Assembly: GCF_037975235.1 (NCBI RefSeq)
Contig: NZ_CP150241.1
Coordinates: 4,836,001 to 4,900,000 of the forward strand
Source of the DNA: Paenibacillus sp. FSL R5-0341
Lineage (GTDB): Bacteria; Bacillota; Bacilli; Paenibacillales; Paenibacillaceae
Direction: 5' to 3'
DNA length: 64,000 nucleotides
Part shown: positions 34,072 to 42,666 of the stretch, one piece after another
Layout: every line of letters starts with the position of its first letter
Position numbering within the stretch: position 1 is the stretch's first letter
Notes under the pieces: model-generated
Told to the model about the DNA's origin: nothing
Seen by the model: only the letters and a program-made list of their open reading frames with translations
Databases searched by the model: none
Translations under genes and position numbers: made by a program

Positions 34072-37000
34072 GTAAAGCCTCCTTTTCCTCGGTAGAAGTT
34101 GCAAAATTCAGTTTGAGAAGGTCACGTACATCCGGTGAACTCAGTGGGAGTGGCCCCAGGACAAGATATGTCGGCTCCGTCCAGACTGTTTCCCCATGCT
34201 TGATTGTCAGATGATGATTCACGTTCAGACCAGTCACCTGATTATTGGCAAAACCCCATGCACTCTGATTCGGGTAACGATGGACCGCATGCAGCATGTT
34301 ATCACGCGAAACCGATCCGACTCGCAAAAGGTCTTCAAGTGGCAGGCCCACATCTACCTTGCCTAGCGGGAATCGATCTTTACCCGGTTGCTCGATCCAA
34401 CCTTCCGCAAAGACAGATGAAGGCTGGAGGAAACGTTCCTCCGCAAGCGAGTAATTCGTCAGCGTCAGACCGCTTTCGTTTGTCACTTCAAGCAGCGTAC
34501 AGAGCACAGGAACACCGGGTAGCATTACATAATGCTGGTGGATCGTGATTCCCCGATTCGCTTCATGCTTCTCAATTCGGGTGGTCAGCTTTATGCCTTT
34601 CCAGACGTTGCCGTATTGGTCCTTGTGCTCTGTCCAGGAAGCGGCTCTTTGTTCCAACTGGCGGCTGAAACCATTCATGCCCGGAACCCCCACACCCAAC
34701 CCGCCGTACCACGGATTCCACCACGAGCGTGGAGCGGGTTCAGGGTATGAGCTGTCCAACCATTCTTCTCCTGCATATTTCAGAGAGTGTACTACACTTC
34801 CGAATTCAGGAGCAACGGCGATCGACAACACTCCATTATCTACGATGTACAAAGGTCCAGATGAACCTTCTTCAATCTTCTGCTTCACCTCTGTTCCGCT
34901 CTGCGGGAACCAAAGGGCCGTTCGCTCCTGAATCCGATCTTCGCCCCGATATAGCCCACGAACTTTCCAACCACTTACGTGCTGGTCTCGGTCCGCTTCG
35001 TCTGGTGAAAATGTCAGCTTGGCGGAGTTTAGATTCTGCTCCGAATTGAATTCCTTCGCATTTGCCATACCCTCCGGTTCGCCACCCTGCTGCGCATACA
35101 GCTCCAGCTTGCCCGCAAGCGGAACCAGTTTATGTTCATTCAACGTTGCTTGAAGCACATCCGGGGCAAATGGATTCCCCTCATTCAGTGTCAGATCCAG
35201 ATGACTGTCCAGCAACGGAATGATCGGATTACGCTGCTTCCGTGCAAACGCACGGAAATCATGCCATTTGGCAAACGTGTTCAAAGCATATACAGTTGCT
35301 TTGGTCCGCACAACGGCTCCTGCGGCAATACGGCCAAGCTCATGCTGCAACCCCAGCGTGTATTCCGGGCGAAGCAGCTTCAGAGAAGGGTCCCAATAGA
35401 TACCGCTGGCACCATACTCTTCTTTGCAGAACAGCCAGTTCTCCGTAATCTGTGAACTGTCCCAATGGTTCGGATCACCTGCATAATCATCTTCCATATC
35501 CACAAAACAGCCTTGGTAAGGTAGAATTAGCTGGTTTCCGTAGAAACCGAAGTTATTCATCAGAAATAGGTCTTCTTCCCAAGCCGTGTCTCGTGTATTT
35601 TCAACCTCGTGGTGGAATTCAGCGATTCCATTCGCAGACAGCTTGACCACGGACTTAATCTGCAAGCCTGGGAAATCCTCCGAGTCATACAGTGCTTCAA
35701 GAACCTGACGTTCCCCTTCGGCATAAATATTCACTTCTTTGGCTTGTTTCTTGGATAACTCTTCGGCAAACGGCTTACCCAGCTTCGGATAAATCCACCA
35801 GAATGAATGACGGGACCCGGGATATTCTATCCACATGTTATTATCTTGTTTGCTCATATGAAGAGAGAATGCGCCATTGACAGCCACCCATTGATCCTCA
35901 ATCTGCCCGCCATATTTCCCTTCGATTCCCTTCATCAGTACAGAAAGTTTGCTTGTGAAAGAGATCGCCGGGTTCCCCGCTGGGACTGCCGTCACTTCTA
36001 CTTCTTGGGAATAGAGACCATACGAACGCAAGGTGAAAGGTACTGGCACAGACACTTTGCCTTTGGCAGGCACCGTAAAGCGCACCGAACGCTCTGCCCA
36101 TTCAAGGAATTCATCCTCAGGCAGGTCCAAGCTGAACTCCGTTTCGGCATCCACATTATTTTCCACGTTCAGAACCAATTCCGCCAGGATGCCTGGATAG
36201 AGCTCCTTCACAGGCAAAACGGTCTTGATCTTGGCCGGGAATTTCGGAGCGATACCCAACCTGAACTCCGCTTTCTTACCGTTGATCAAACATGTGCTGG
36301 CAACAACGGGATGCGTCTTATTGTTATTCTGTTCTTCTGTAATCGGATCAAGGTGAAACTCACCTTCCACGATGATGGTTTCTCCCGGAGCCACTGCTCG
36401 TGCAGCATCCAGCGCAAATCGAATGTTTTTGTTATCCTCACCCTTGATCTCAATCGCCAGTTCGGAAGCTGAAGTGTTCTTAATGCGATAGCGAACCTTA
36501 TAACTGGAACCGAAAACCAGATCATGATCATCGACTTCTGTTGAGATTTCGTAATCCGGGGTTTCGAGGGCAGTCAGGCCTCGACCCGACTTTTCAAATT
36601 CAGCCCGCAGGGAGACATCTCCCTTTTTCCACGTGTAGTCAAAGAAATCAAAACCACGCTCCCGTCGGCCATCTGGCTCGATCACGAGTTCACGCGTGCT
36701 ATCTGCATACCAATCCAACTCCTCGAAATAAGGAGCGAGTGCTTCGGTCTGCAAGATCGTGGGGATGAAATTCATCAGATGCACATTATCATCTTTTTTC
36801 TCCCAGAAGAATCCACATTTCTTGTACATCGGTACAGCCTTCGTATTCCCTGCCCACGTGAACAGATCTAGGCGAGGCCATCCGGCCTCCACGGTCTTGC
36901 GCACAGCATTCAGAATCAGGTTGCGTCCAACCTTGTAACCGTGATAGTCGGGGCGTACGTTAAGCAACGGTACATATAGTGCTCTCTCGTCATAGCGGTA

Positions 37001-37225
37001 ATGAGCAAAACTGCAGAAGCCAACAACCTCTTTCTCATGAACAGCTAGAAACGCATAAAGATTGGACGAACTCTCCATCTCCCGGCGAACCGTTTCCTCT
37101 GTCCTAAGGTTGGTGCCACCTCCCCAGCTTTCATTACTGCGGTTCCACATATCCGCCAGTGCGGCAGCGTAAGAGGGATCGTATTCAATAATATGGATCT
37201 GGTCGATAATCGAAGTTACAGTCAT
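34058..37225 (-). CDS. GNAT acetyltransferase fused to a large beta-rich carbohydrate-type region
   Basis: An unusually long 1055-residue protein. Residues about 10-150 form a GNAT domain (VVGFCSFAHYRYDERALYV, then the acetyl-CoA loop VRPDYHGYKVGRNLI and FTWAGNTKAVPMYKKCGF). Residues about 215-460 look like Ig/CARDB-type beta modules (VNVEN-type repeats with KGKVSVPVPFTL). Residues about 460-1040 contain supersandwich-like segments such as LSIAVAPEFGSVVHSLKYAG, seen in aldose-epimerase-like sugar-binding folds. No signal peptide is present, so it is cytosolic. It overlaps the amidohydrolase gene downstream. An AGGAGA ribosome site precedes the ATG. Function unknown; acetylation of a sugar or glycan fragment is one idea. 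Confidence 0.65.
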   Translation of the reverse strand: MTVTSIIDQIHIIEYDPSYAAALADMWNRSNESWGGGTNLRTEETVRREMESSSNLYAFLAVHEKEVVGFCSFAHYRYDERALYVPLLNVRPDYHGYKVGRNLILNAVRKTVEAGWPRLDLFTWAGNTKAVPMYKKCGFFWEKKDDNVHLMNFIPTILQTEALAPYFEELDWYADSTRELVIEPDGRRERGFDFFDYTWKKGDVSLRAEFEKSGRGLTALETPDYEISTEVDDHDLVFGSSYKVRYRIKNTSASELAIEIKGEDNKNIRFALDAARAVAPGETIIVEGEFHLDPITEEQNNNKTHPVVASTCLINGKKAEFRLGIAPKFPAKIKTVLPVKELYPGILAELVLNVENNVDAETEFSLDLPEDEFLEWAERSVRFTVPAKGKVSVPVPFTLRSYGLYSQEVEVTAVPAGNPAISFTSKLSVLMKGIEGKYGGQIEDQWVAVNGAFSLHMSKQDNNMWIEYPGSRHSFWWIYPKLGKPFAEELSKKQAKEVNIYAEGERQVLEALYDSEDFPGLQIKSVVKLSANGIAEFHHEVENTRDTAWEEDLFLMNNFGFYGNQLILPYQGCFVDMEDDYAGDPNHWDSSQITENWLFCKEEYGASGIYWDPSLKLLRPEYTLGLQHELGRIAAGAVVRTKATVYALNTFAKWHDFRAFARKQRNPIIPLLDSHLDLTLNEGNPFAPDVLQATLNEHKLVPLAGKLELYAQQGGEPEGMANAKEFNSEQNLNSAKLTFSPDEADRDQHVSGWKVRGLYRGEDRIQERTALWFPQSGTEVKQKIEEGSSGPLYIVDNGVLSIAVAPEFGSVVHSLKYAGEEWLDSSYPEPAPRSWWNPWYGGLGVGVPGMNGFSRQLEQRAASWTEHKDQYGNVWKGIKLTTRIEKHEANRGITIHQHYVMLPGVPVLCTLLEVTNESGLTLTNYSLAEERFLQPSSVFAEGWIEQPGKDRFPLGKVDVGLPLEDLLRVGSVSRDNMLHAVHRYPNQSAWGFANNQVTGLNVNHHLTIKHGETVWTEPTYLVLGPLPLSSPDVRDLLKLNFATSTEEKEALHADH

Positions 37226-37311
37226 GTTCTGATCTCCTTCTCTTTATGTACAGGATGGTGAAGAAGCTAGTGATAGTCTTATCATACTATAAATGGAAGA
37301 ATTTTCAGAGA
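37181..37311. repeat. Direct repeat copy 1 (5' end and promoter of the GNAT fusion gene)
   Basis: About 131 bases covering the first 15 codons, ribosome site and leader of the GNAT gene. It is near-identical to 38164-38296. The two copies bracket the mazEF pair in direct orientation. Confidence 0.85.
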
Positions 37312-37404
37312 ATTAAAAATCATTCTTTCCAACTTATATGTGCCTTTCGGAAGCTCTTGTTAGAAGCGTCAAGGATGGACGAATCTATTTAGGCATGAAA
37401 GAAA

Positions 37405-37435
37405 AAATCCACGTCTTTTAGTTAGACGTGGATTT
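37405..37435 (-). terminator. Terminator of mazEF
   Basis: A perfect 12-pair stem AAATCCACGTCT / AGACGTGGATTT with a seven-base loop. On the minus strand it is followed by TTTTTTC, 29 bases beyond the mazF stop. Confidence 0.9.
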
Positions 37436-37463
37436 AGGAATATGATCAGCTACTAATTTTCAA

Positions 37464-37799
37464 TTATGCCAATATAGAACGGACATTGCGTAGAACTGAT
37501 TTCATAAATTCAGAGGTTGGTTCGGCATGCCCCGCAATTTGGATACGTCGTTGCCGCACATCAAGACTCTTCAACTGATCCGTCAAAACAACACCTGAAA
37601 ATGGCAGCTCTTCTGGTAGTGTAACTTCAAAAGGATAATCCTTGGCTTGGCTCGTTATGGGACATACAACGGCAAAACCCGTTATTTCATTGAATTCAAG
37701 TTCCGATAGAACAATAGCCGGTCGTCTCCCGGCTTGCTCGTGACCCGCTTGAGGATCAAAGTCAAGCCATATCAGATCGCCTCGTTTGGGAATAATCAA
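37464..37799 (-). CDS. mazF: MazF/PemK-family endoribonuclease toxin
   Basis: A 111-residue toxin of the CcdB/MazF fold. It starts MIIPKRGDLIWLDFDPQ, then GHEQAGRRPAIVLSE with the conserved Arg, AVVCPITSQAKDYPFEV and GVVLTDQLKSLDVRQR with the conserved Asp and Gln. Members cut single-stranded RNA at short motifs. Its start overlaps the end of the antitoxin gene by four bases (ATGA type), so antitoxin is made first. The sequence is nearer to the PemK/ChpA branch than to the housekeeping Bacillus NdoA. It lies in a repeat-bracketed insertion. Confidence 0.9.
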   Translation of the reverse strand: MIIPKRGDLIWLDFDPQAGHEQAGRRPAIVLSELEFNEITGFAVVCPITSQAKDYPFEVTLPEELPFSGVVLTDQLKSLDVRQRRIQIAGHAEPTSEFMKSVLRNVRSILA

Positions 37800-38062
37800 A
37801 GTAACTCTTTCCCTTCGGTACCAAAGTCTATTTCTTCATGTCTTGTATCCTGTTTCACTTTAGAGAGCAAAGTCTTTAGATGGTTACGTAGTTCCTCATT
37901 GGACTCTACAGGCTTGGTTTTTGGACGCAACAACAATTCATTATCTTCTGTCACCAAAATCTCGATTTCCGAGCCTTCTTCCAGATTAAGACGCTTAAGC
38001 AATTGGTTAGGAATGCGAATTGCACTGCTATTTCCCCATTTGCTAAGTGTGGCTGTAGTCAT
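37796..38062 (-). CDS. mazE: MazE-family AbrB-type antitoxin
   Basis: An 88-residue antitoxin. The N-terminal swapped-hairpin AbrB/SpoVT domain is clear: ATLSKWGNSSAIRIPNQLL then LNLEEGSEIEILVTEDNELLL. The acidic flexible C-terminal tail would bind the toxin. ATG 38062 is used because it aligns with family starts and follows an AAAGG site; the frame continues to 38098 without a better site. The antitoxin dimer normally represses its own promoter, which here would lie at about 38065-38160. Confidence 0.88.
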   Translation of the reverse strand: MTTATLSKWGNSSAIRIPNQLLKRLNLEEGSEIEILVTEDNELLLRPKTKPVESNEELRNHLKTLLSKVKQDTRHEEIDFGTEGKELL

Positions 38063-38163
38063 GGCAATCCCACGCCTTTCGTTTGATTGATGCTCCAATT
38101 ATACCTCACCTCCCTACAGTTGTATATCTATATGATATACATGAAACAATAAAAGGATACATT

Positions 38164-38296
38164 GTATTCAATCATAATATGGATCTGGTCGATAATCGAA
38201 GTTTCGGTCATGTCTTGATCTCCTTCTCTTTATGTACAGGATGGTGAAGAAGCTAGTGATAGTTTTATCACGCTATAATTGGAAGCATTTTCAGAG
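38164..38296. repeat. Direct repeat copy 2, truncated stub of the GNAT gene 5' end
   Basis: It matches 37181-37311 with scattered changes. On the minus strand it still carries an AGGAGA site and ATG followed by Thr-Glu-Thr-Ser-Ile-Ile-Asp-Gln-Ile-His, versus Thr-Val-Thr-Ser in the intact gene, and has a 3-base insertion. Coding similarity ends after about 16 codons at the mazE side. Confidence 0.85.
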
Positions 38297-38499
38297 GATT
38301 ATATCATTGCTTCGTTATCCAGTTCTGTATTAAGTGTCAATGAATCCATGCAACCCTTATGTACGGGTAAACATATTGCTGACGTACGTACTGAAAAGGC
38401 CTTTCATGTGAGTTTTGACAAGCTCTATTCGCTATTGTTACTCTTTGTACAGGAGTGTTTCTTTTATATATAAAAAAGATAGATTCATGGAGGGAAAGC

Positions 38500-39105
38500 A
38501 TGACAGAATGGATCACGCAATTTATACTCTTCTTTAAAGATTTGTCATACGCAGGTCTCGTCATTGCCTTGTCGTTTGAATTCGTACCCGCTGAACTTGT
38601 ACTGCCCATGGCGGGATATTGGGTGTATCTGGGGGATATGAAACTGTGGCTGGCAATTCTGGCTGGTACCGTAGGCGGAACGTTCGGACCTCTGACATTG
38701 TATGCCCTGGGACGATACGGCGGCAGACCGATGGTCGAAAAATTCGGCAAGTATTTCTTGATTCGCCCCCATCATCTGGACGCTTCCGATAAGTTCTTCG
38801 AGAAATATGGCAGCGGGGTAGCTTTCTATGGACGTTTTGTACCCGGTATTCGGACCGTGATCTCCATCCCATGTGGTATGGCGAAGATGAATGTGTTTAA
38901 ATTCAGTCTCTTTACATTCTTGGCCATGCTTCCGATCACCTCATTGTACATCTACTTAGGCTTCAAATTAGGCTCTCAATGGGAGCATGTGGATGAGATT
39001 GTTAAGCCTTATATCGTTCCGGCAGCGGTGGTTTTCTTGGGCGCATTTGGATTGTATGTGCTTCTGAAACGTTGGAAAAGAAGAACGGCTTTGAACAAGT
39101 CATAG
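38500..39105 (+). CDS. DedA/SNARE-associated (VTT domain) membrane protein
   Basis: A 201-residue polytopic membrane protein of the DedA family, now linked to flipping of lipid carriers or phospholipids. FEFVPAELVLPMAGYWV carries the conserved E/P-rich re-entrant loop, GGTFGPLTLYALGRYGG the glycine-rich motif, and FYGRFVPGIRTVISIPCGMAKM the second re-entrant FxGRxxPxxR signature. About four full membrane spans are visible. ATG 38500 follows GGAGGG. It is a single-gene unit. Confidence 0.9.
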   Translation: MTEWITQFILFFKDLSYAGLVIALSFEFVPAELVLPMAGYWVYLGDMKLWLAILAGTVGGTFGPLTLYALGRYGGRPMVEKFGKYFLIRPHHLDASDKFFEKYGSGVAFYGRFVPGIRTVISIPCGMAKMNVFKFSLFTFLAMLPITSLYIYLGFKLGSQWEHVDEIVKPYIVPAAVVFLGAFGLYVLLKRWKRRTALNKS

Positions 39106-39249
39106 GTTTTGCTAAGGAAATGCGGACTGTATAGTAGAGTAACTGGTATTTGATAAAAAAATCCTTACTCTACATGACCTGTGGTTATGATTTGTTAAGT
39201 TACTAGTGATAGATGATATACCGTACTAATCTACTCGTATATTCATATG

Positions 39250-39284
39250 CAAAGCCCCACCGATCATGGCGATCCGTGGGGCTT
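39250..39284. terminator. Bidirectional terminator
   Basis: Stem AAAGCCCCAC / GTGGGGCTTT with a 15-base loop that can pair further (CGATC/GATCG-type). It lies between the DedA gene and the converging MFS gene. Confidence 0.8.
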
Positions 39285-39302
39285 TATCATTTCAATTGAT
39301 AA

Positions 39303-40574
39303 CTATATCAGTTCCTGCCTTCGCTTCAAATACACATACAACACTACGCCAGATGCCGCACAGATCACAGCGCATAGACCGATGAATCCATATCCCGCCT
39401 GAAGTCCACGCAGCAGCCCCAACTGAGTCGTTGGACCGTACATATTCTTCACGCCTTCAATGACCCAGCCAATCACATAGTTACCGATGACACTACCGAC
39501 GCCCATGAGGGTAACCGTGAACGTAATCGCGGTGTCACTGCCGTTCGGATATCTGCGTGCGATAAACGCCATAACGGTCGGATAGATCATCGCAATACCT
39601 GCCCCCGATACAGCAAAGAAGAACGCAAGTTCCTCCCCGCCCCCAATCGCCAGGAATGTACATACCGCCGAGAAAGCAGAGAAAAGAATGAGCGATAGCA
39701 CAAATCCGATTCGGTCCGTCAGTGGACCAAGCAGCAGACGTCCCAGCGAGAAGCTGAGGAAGAACGCAGACAGGAGCCCAGATGCTTTGACCGTGTCCCA
39801 GGTGTAGGCTTTCTCCAGAAAGTTAACGAGCCAACCTCCAACCGCCAGTTCAGATACCACGCCAAAAGAAAGAATGAGCACCATCAGCCAGATGGCTGGA
39901 TCACGTGTTAACGTCTTGAGCGAAGTCCGATCTTCATGAGGAAGATCGTCACCCGGGAATTTGCTGCGCAGCGCCGCAATGATCGGCAGCAGACAGAGTG
40001 ACAACATCACGAGATACATGCCTCGCCAGTCCAGTACGTGTCCGAACACGCTCAACGACATCACCCCAGTCGCCAGCAAAGGCGCTACCGTTGAACTTAA
40101 CCCATAGAAGAAATGGGACAGGTTCATCATCGTACCTGTGTTTTTCACAAAGATCCGCGCACCCAGAATCGCCAAAGCAATCTCGAGCATGCCGTTACCG
40201 ATGTACATGAAGAAGTACGATGAAGCAAAGAGTGGATAGGTATGAGACACATAAATGAACACACCCGAGAGGATCATTGATGCAAACGATATGATGCTAA
40301 CCGCCTTGATGCCCCATTTGCGAACCAGAATAGCCGTGAAGGAGCAGGCGATCAGGTAGCCTAGTGCGTTCAGGGACAATAACGTCCCGAGCTGTTTCTC
40401 ATCCAGATTAAAGTCGAATTGAATGCGCGGAATGGCCGGGCCCTTAATATTTTCCGATATGCCAAAAACGATAAATCCAAGAAAGATCGTTGCCAGCTGC
40501 ATGGCGTACAGCTTGTTGAACTTTCGTTTGTTCCCTTGCGTACCTGCTTGCTGATTCAAAATAAGTTCCTCCAT
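39303..40574 (-). CDS. MFS transporter (FucP/sugar-type)
   Basis: A 423-residue transporter with 12 predicted membrane helices. It has the loop motif RKWGIKAVSII between helices 2 and 3, and GRLLLGPLTDRIG in the second half, the repeated MFS signature. FYGLSSTVAPLLATGVMSL resembles fucose-permease-like proteins. A ROK-family repressor gene directly upstream suggests sugar transport under local control. A long inverted repeat lies between the two genes. Substrate unknown. Confidence 0.85.
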   Translation of the reverse strand: MEELILNQQAGTQGNKRKFNKLYAMQLATIFLGFIVFGISENIKGPAIPRIQFDFNLDEKQLGTLLSLNALGYLIACSFTAILVRKWGIKAVSIISFASMILSGVFIYVSHTYPLFASSYFFMYIGNGMLEIALAILGARIFVKNTGTMMNLSHFFYGLSSTVAPLLATGVMSLSVFGHVLDWRGMYLVMLSLCLLPIIAALRSKFPGDDLPHEDRTSLKTLTRDPAIWLMVLILSFGVVSELAVGGWLVNFLEKAYTWDTVKASGLLSAFFLSFSLGRLLLGPLTDRIGFVLSLILFSAFSAVCTFLAIGGGEELAFFFAVSGAGIAMIYPTVMAFIARRYPNGSDTAITFTVTLMGVGSVIGNYVIGWVIEGVKNMYGPTTQLGLLRGLQAGYGFIGLCAVICAASGVVLYVYLKRRQELI

Positions 40575-40635
40575 TGTGTTCAGGAAAATGATTGCACGTT
40601 ATAACTACGATTACAGTACCATCTTCCGACCGCTG

Positions 40636-40686
40636 TTATCCCTGTATTTTTTTGAATCGTTCCTAAAGGTGAAAATACAGGGATAA
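40636..40686. promoter_or_regulatory. 15-bp perfect inverted repeat upstream of the MFS gene, candidate ROK operator
   Basis: TTATCCCTGTATTTT and AAAATACAGGGATAA are exact complements separated by 21 bases. They lie 62 bases before the MFS start, between it and the ROK regulator gene. No T-run follows the hairpin on the minus strand, so an operator or attenuator is more likely than a terminator. Confidence 0.5.
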
Positions 40687-40809
40687 AGGCGTTCTTCAGA
40701 TTGGTTCTGCCCTCTCCGTTATCGTGTCAATGATTTGTACATATGAAATAGGAAACATAGTTAAGCATTATTCCTAAAAATAGAATACTTGTAAAAGTTC
40801 CTTTGTCCT

Positions 40810-41847
40810 TTACCACTGCTTCTCAATCACCTGAATGCGGTAGGTCAGGCTCTCCAGCGTCACCGCGACCAACCCCGTAACATATTCGCGCCGAGTGTCT
40901 CTCTGGATGATCAACTCCGGCATATGCTCCAGTGGAATCATTCGATCCAGACAACCTTGCGTCAAGCCATCCCGCATAGCCGGGTCCATCGTATCCCCTG
41001 TAACCACAATCGTAGCCGGGTTAATAATCGCGATGATGGATACCAGCGTCTGTACGACCAGTTCCTGCAACCCTTCCACCGTTTTCAACATTCGCAACTG
41101 CTCTTCTCGTGACACGCCAAAAGGTAAGAAGGACACCTCGCCCCCAAATTGCGTATTCCCGGTCAGCGGACGACCATCAATGATAAAGCCTGCACCTGGA
41201 AAATGGTTCTCCGGAAAAGTCACCACCGCAAAGTTCTTCTCTTCCTCAAATTGCTGCTGGTTATACAGCCCGTAGACTGTCAGGTTCATGTCGTTGCCAA
41301 TGACCACTTCCACGTCTTCATATTGTTCCTTAAGCCTTGGCCCGAGTGGCTGATACATCAACTCCGGTACATCACAGATCCCAATAACGCCGTTGTGCGC
41401 CACCCCAGGTATACCAATACCAATCGCCTGCACATTGTGGTGTTGTTCGATCAGGTTTGAAATTAGATTCTCTACTACCGGGACATTAATCTCATCCAAA
41501 AAGAGTGTCTGTTCGTCCGCCATCTCTCCGTTCAGATTGGCATATGTATGTGTGATCGAGTGAATGCCGCCCTCCGTTCGAATAATCAGGCACAGTACAC
41601 TGGCGTAGTCCGCATTGAATTGATACCGACTCGCCGGTCTCCCCCCGCTCGATTCATCCGGACCCAGATCAATAATCTCACCCGTTTGGAGCAATTCGTT
41701 CAGGATCGTGCCACATGTAGCTACGCTGAGTTTGGTTAGGTTCGCAATGGAAGCCTTCGTGCCTACGCCCATGGATCTGAGAGTGTTCTTCACAAGTTCA
41801 ACGTTGATCCGCTTCACCTGTTGGGTGTTGTGTGATGTGGGTAACAT
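40810..41847 (-). CDS. ROK-family transcriptional repressor (XylR/NagC-like)
   Basis: A 345-residue regulator. The N-terminal winged helix (VKNTLRSMGVGTKASIANLT, SVATCGTILNELLQTGEI) is followed by a ROK sugar-kinase-like domain. That domain has AIGIGIPGVAHNGVIG and VVIGNDMNLTVYGLY; the acidic catalytic-type Asp is in IGNDMN. The usual CxCGxxGC zinc motif is not seen, which is also the case in some repressors. It precedes the MFS gene by 235 bases in the same direction and probably controls it in response to a sugar. A CATTCA-A-TGAATG dyad sits upstream at 41883-41895. Confidence 0.85.
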   Translation of the reverse strand: MLPTSHNTQQVKRINVELVKNTLRSMGVGTKASIANLTKLSVATCGTILNELLQTGEIIDLGPDESSGGRPASRYQFNADYASVLCLIIRTEGGIHSITHTYANLNGEMADEQTLFLDEINVPVVENLISNLIEQHHNVQAIGIGIPGVAHNGVIGICDVPELMYQPLGPRLKEQYEDVEVVIGNDMNLTVYGLYNQQQFEEEKNFAVVTFPENHFPGAGFIIDGRPLTGNTQFGGEVSFLPFGVSREEQLRMLKTVEGLQELVVQTLVSIIAIINPATIVVTGDTMDPAMRDGLTQGCLDRMIPLEHMPELIIQRDTRREYVTGLVAVTLESLTYRIQVIEKQW

Positions 41848-42046
41848 GGTTAGTTATATGCCTCCTTTCGTTCATTCCGAACCATTCAATGAATGTTTTT
41901 AAAAGTATTTTAATAATTGAAGTGTAGGGGGATTTGGGAGAAAAGTCAATGCTACATTGGGAGCGAAAAACGTTTGGATGGACAGACAAAAAGACAGTTC
42001 AAGATCATCTTGTGTGATCCTGCACTGTCCTTTAGTTGAGGTGGTT

Positions 42047-42316
42047 TTATGTAGACTGGCTAATTTGATTTGCCAAGATGCTCTTCTCCAGCCGGACTTC
42101 AAATAACTTGCGGTTTAGATCCTGTTCCATGGAATGAAGGTGAAATGCTGCTTGTTTCACCGTGTCCATGTCTAACACACCTGCCTGCTTTGCGATGATG
42201 TCCATGGCATCGAGGATGAGTTTGTTGCATGTGACCAGTTGGTTAACGTAATCGTCTTCTTGTTGAACAAGTTGTGCGTACTGCAAAGCGAGGTCTTCGC
42301 TGTTGGTACTTGTCAT
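42047..42316 (-). CDS. Small helical protein of unknown function
   Basis: An 89-residue, highly helical, soluble protein (DLALQYAQLVQQEDDYVNQL, SMEQDLNRKLFEVRLEKSIL) with no family that I recognise. ATG 42316 follows a GGGGTGGTG site; the frame upstream to 42400 runs into the divergent promoter and was not used. It is transcribed away from a small Xre-type regulator across a shared palindromic site, so it is probably controlled by that regulator. Confidence 0.6.
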   Translation of the reverse strand: MTSTNSEDLALQYAQLVQQEDDYVNQLVTCNKLILDAMDIIAKQAGVLDMDTVKQAAFHLHSMEQDLNRKLFEVRLEKSILANQISQST

Positions 42317-42335
42317 GTCACCACCCCTAAAATTG

Positions 42336-42390
42336 GTACGCATAAGAGTACCAGATATACAAAAAGTATATGGTACGCTCATGCGTAACG
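42336..42390. promoter_or_regulatory. Long palindromic operator between divergent genes
   Basis: The left arm GGTACGCATAAGAGTACC plus AGATATAC (from 42336) mirrors the right arm read from 42390 as GTTACGCATGAGCGTACCATATAC. Most positions match over about 24 bases per arm. GGTAC...GTACC sub-palindromes repeat inside each arm, as in sites bound by two repressor dimers. Confidence 0.6.
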
Positions 42391-42424
42391 TCAAGACCAT
42401 ATGGAAATTTTAGGAGTGATACTC

Positions 42425-42640
42425 ATGGCAAAGAAAGTCGTTGTCAATATTCACAAACTTACGGAAAAACACAATATCTCGTTGCGTGAACTAGCACGAT
42501 TGTCTGACATTCGCCACGCCGCTTTGAGTGAGTTGCAGTCTGGGAAGCGAGAGAATATCAACTTTGCTCATATTGAGCGGATTGCTGAGGCGTTGGGTAT
42601 TGACGACATACGGGAGATTATTGAGATTCGAAATGTATGA
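42425..42640 (+). CDS. Small Cro/C1-type (Xre family) HTH regulator
   Basis: A 71-residue protein that is little more than one helix-turn-helix domain. HNISLRELARLSDIRHAALS covers the HTH, and INFAHIERIAEALGIDD the last helices. It resembles YozG/phage-type minimal repressors. ATG 42425 follows AGGAGTGAT. A long palindrome directly upstream, shared with the divergent gene at 42316, is its likely binding site. Confidence 0.85.
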   Translation: MAKKVVVNIHKLTEKHNISLRELARLSDIRHAALSELQSGKRENINFAHIERIAEALGIDDIREIIEIRNV

Positions 42641-42666
42641 TGTAAAATTTTATAGTATTAATTCAC

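Noticed and set aside
35807-36472. 221-residue plus-strand frame opposite the GNAT fusion gene
   Set aside because: Antisense shadow within a continuous coding region; no ribosome site.
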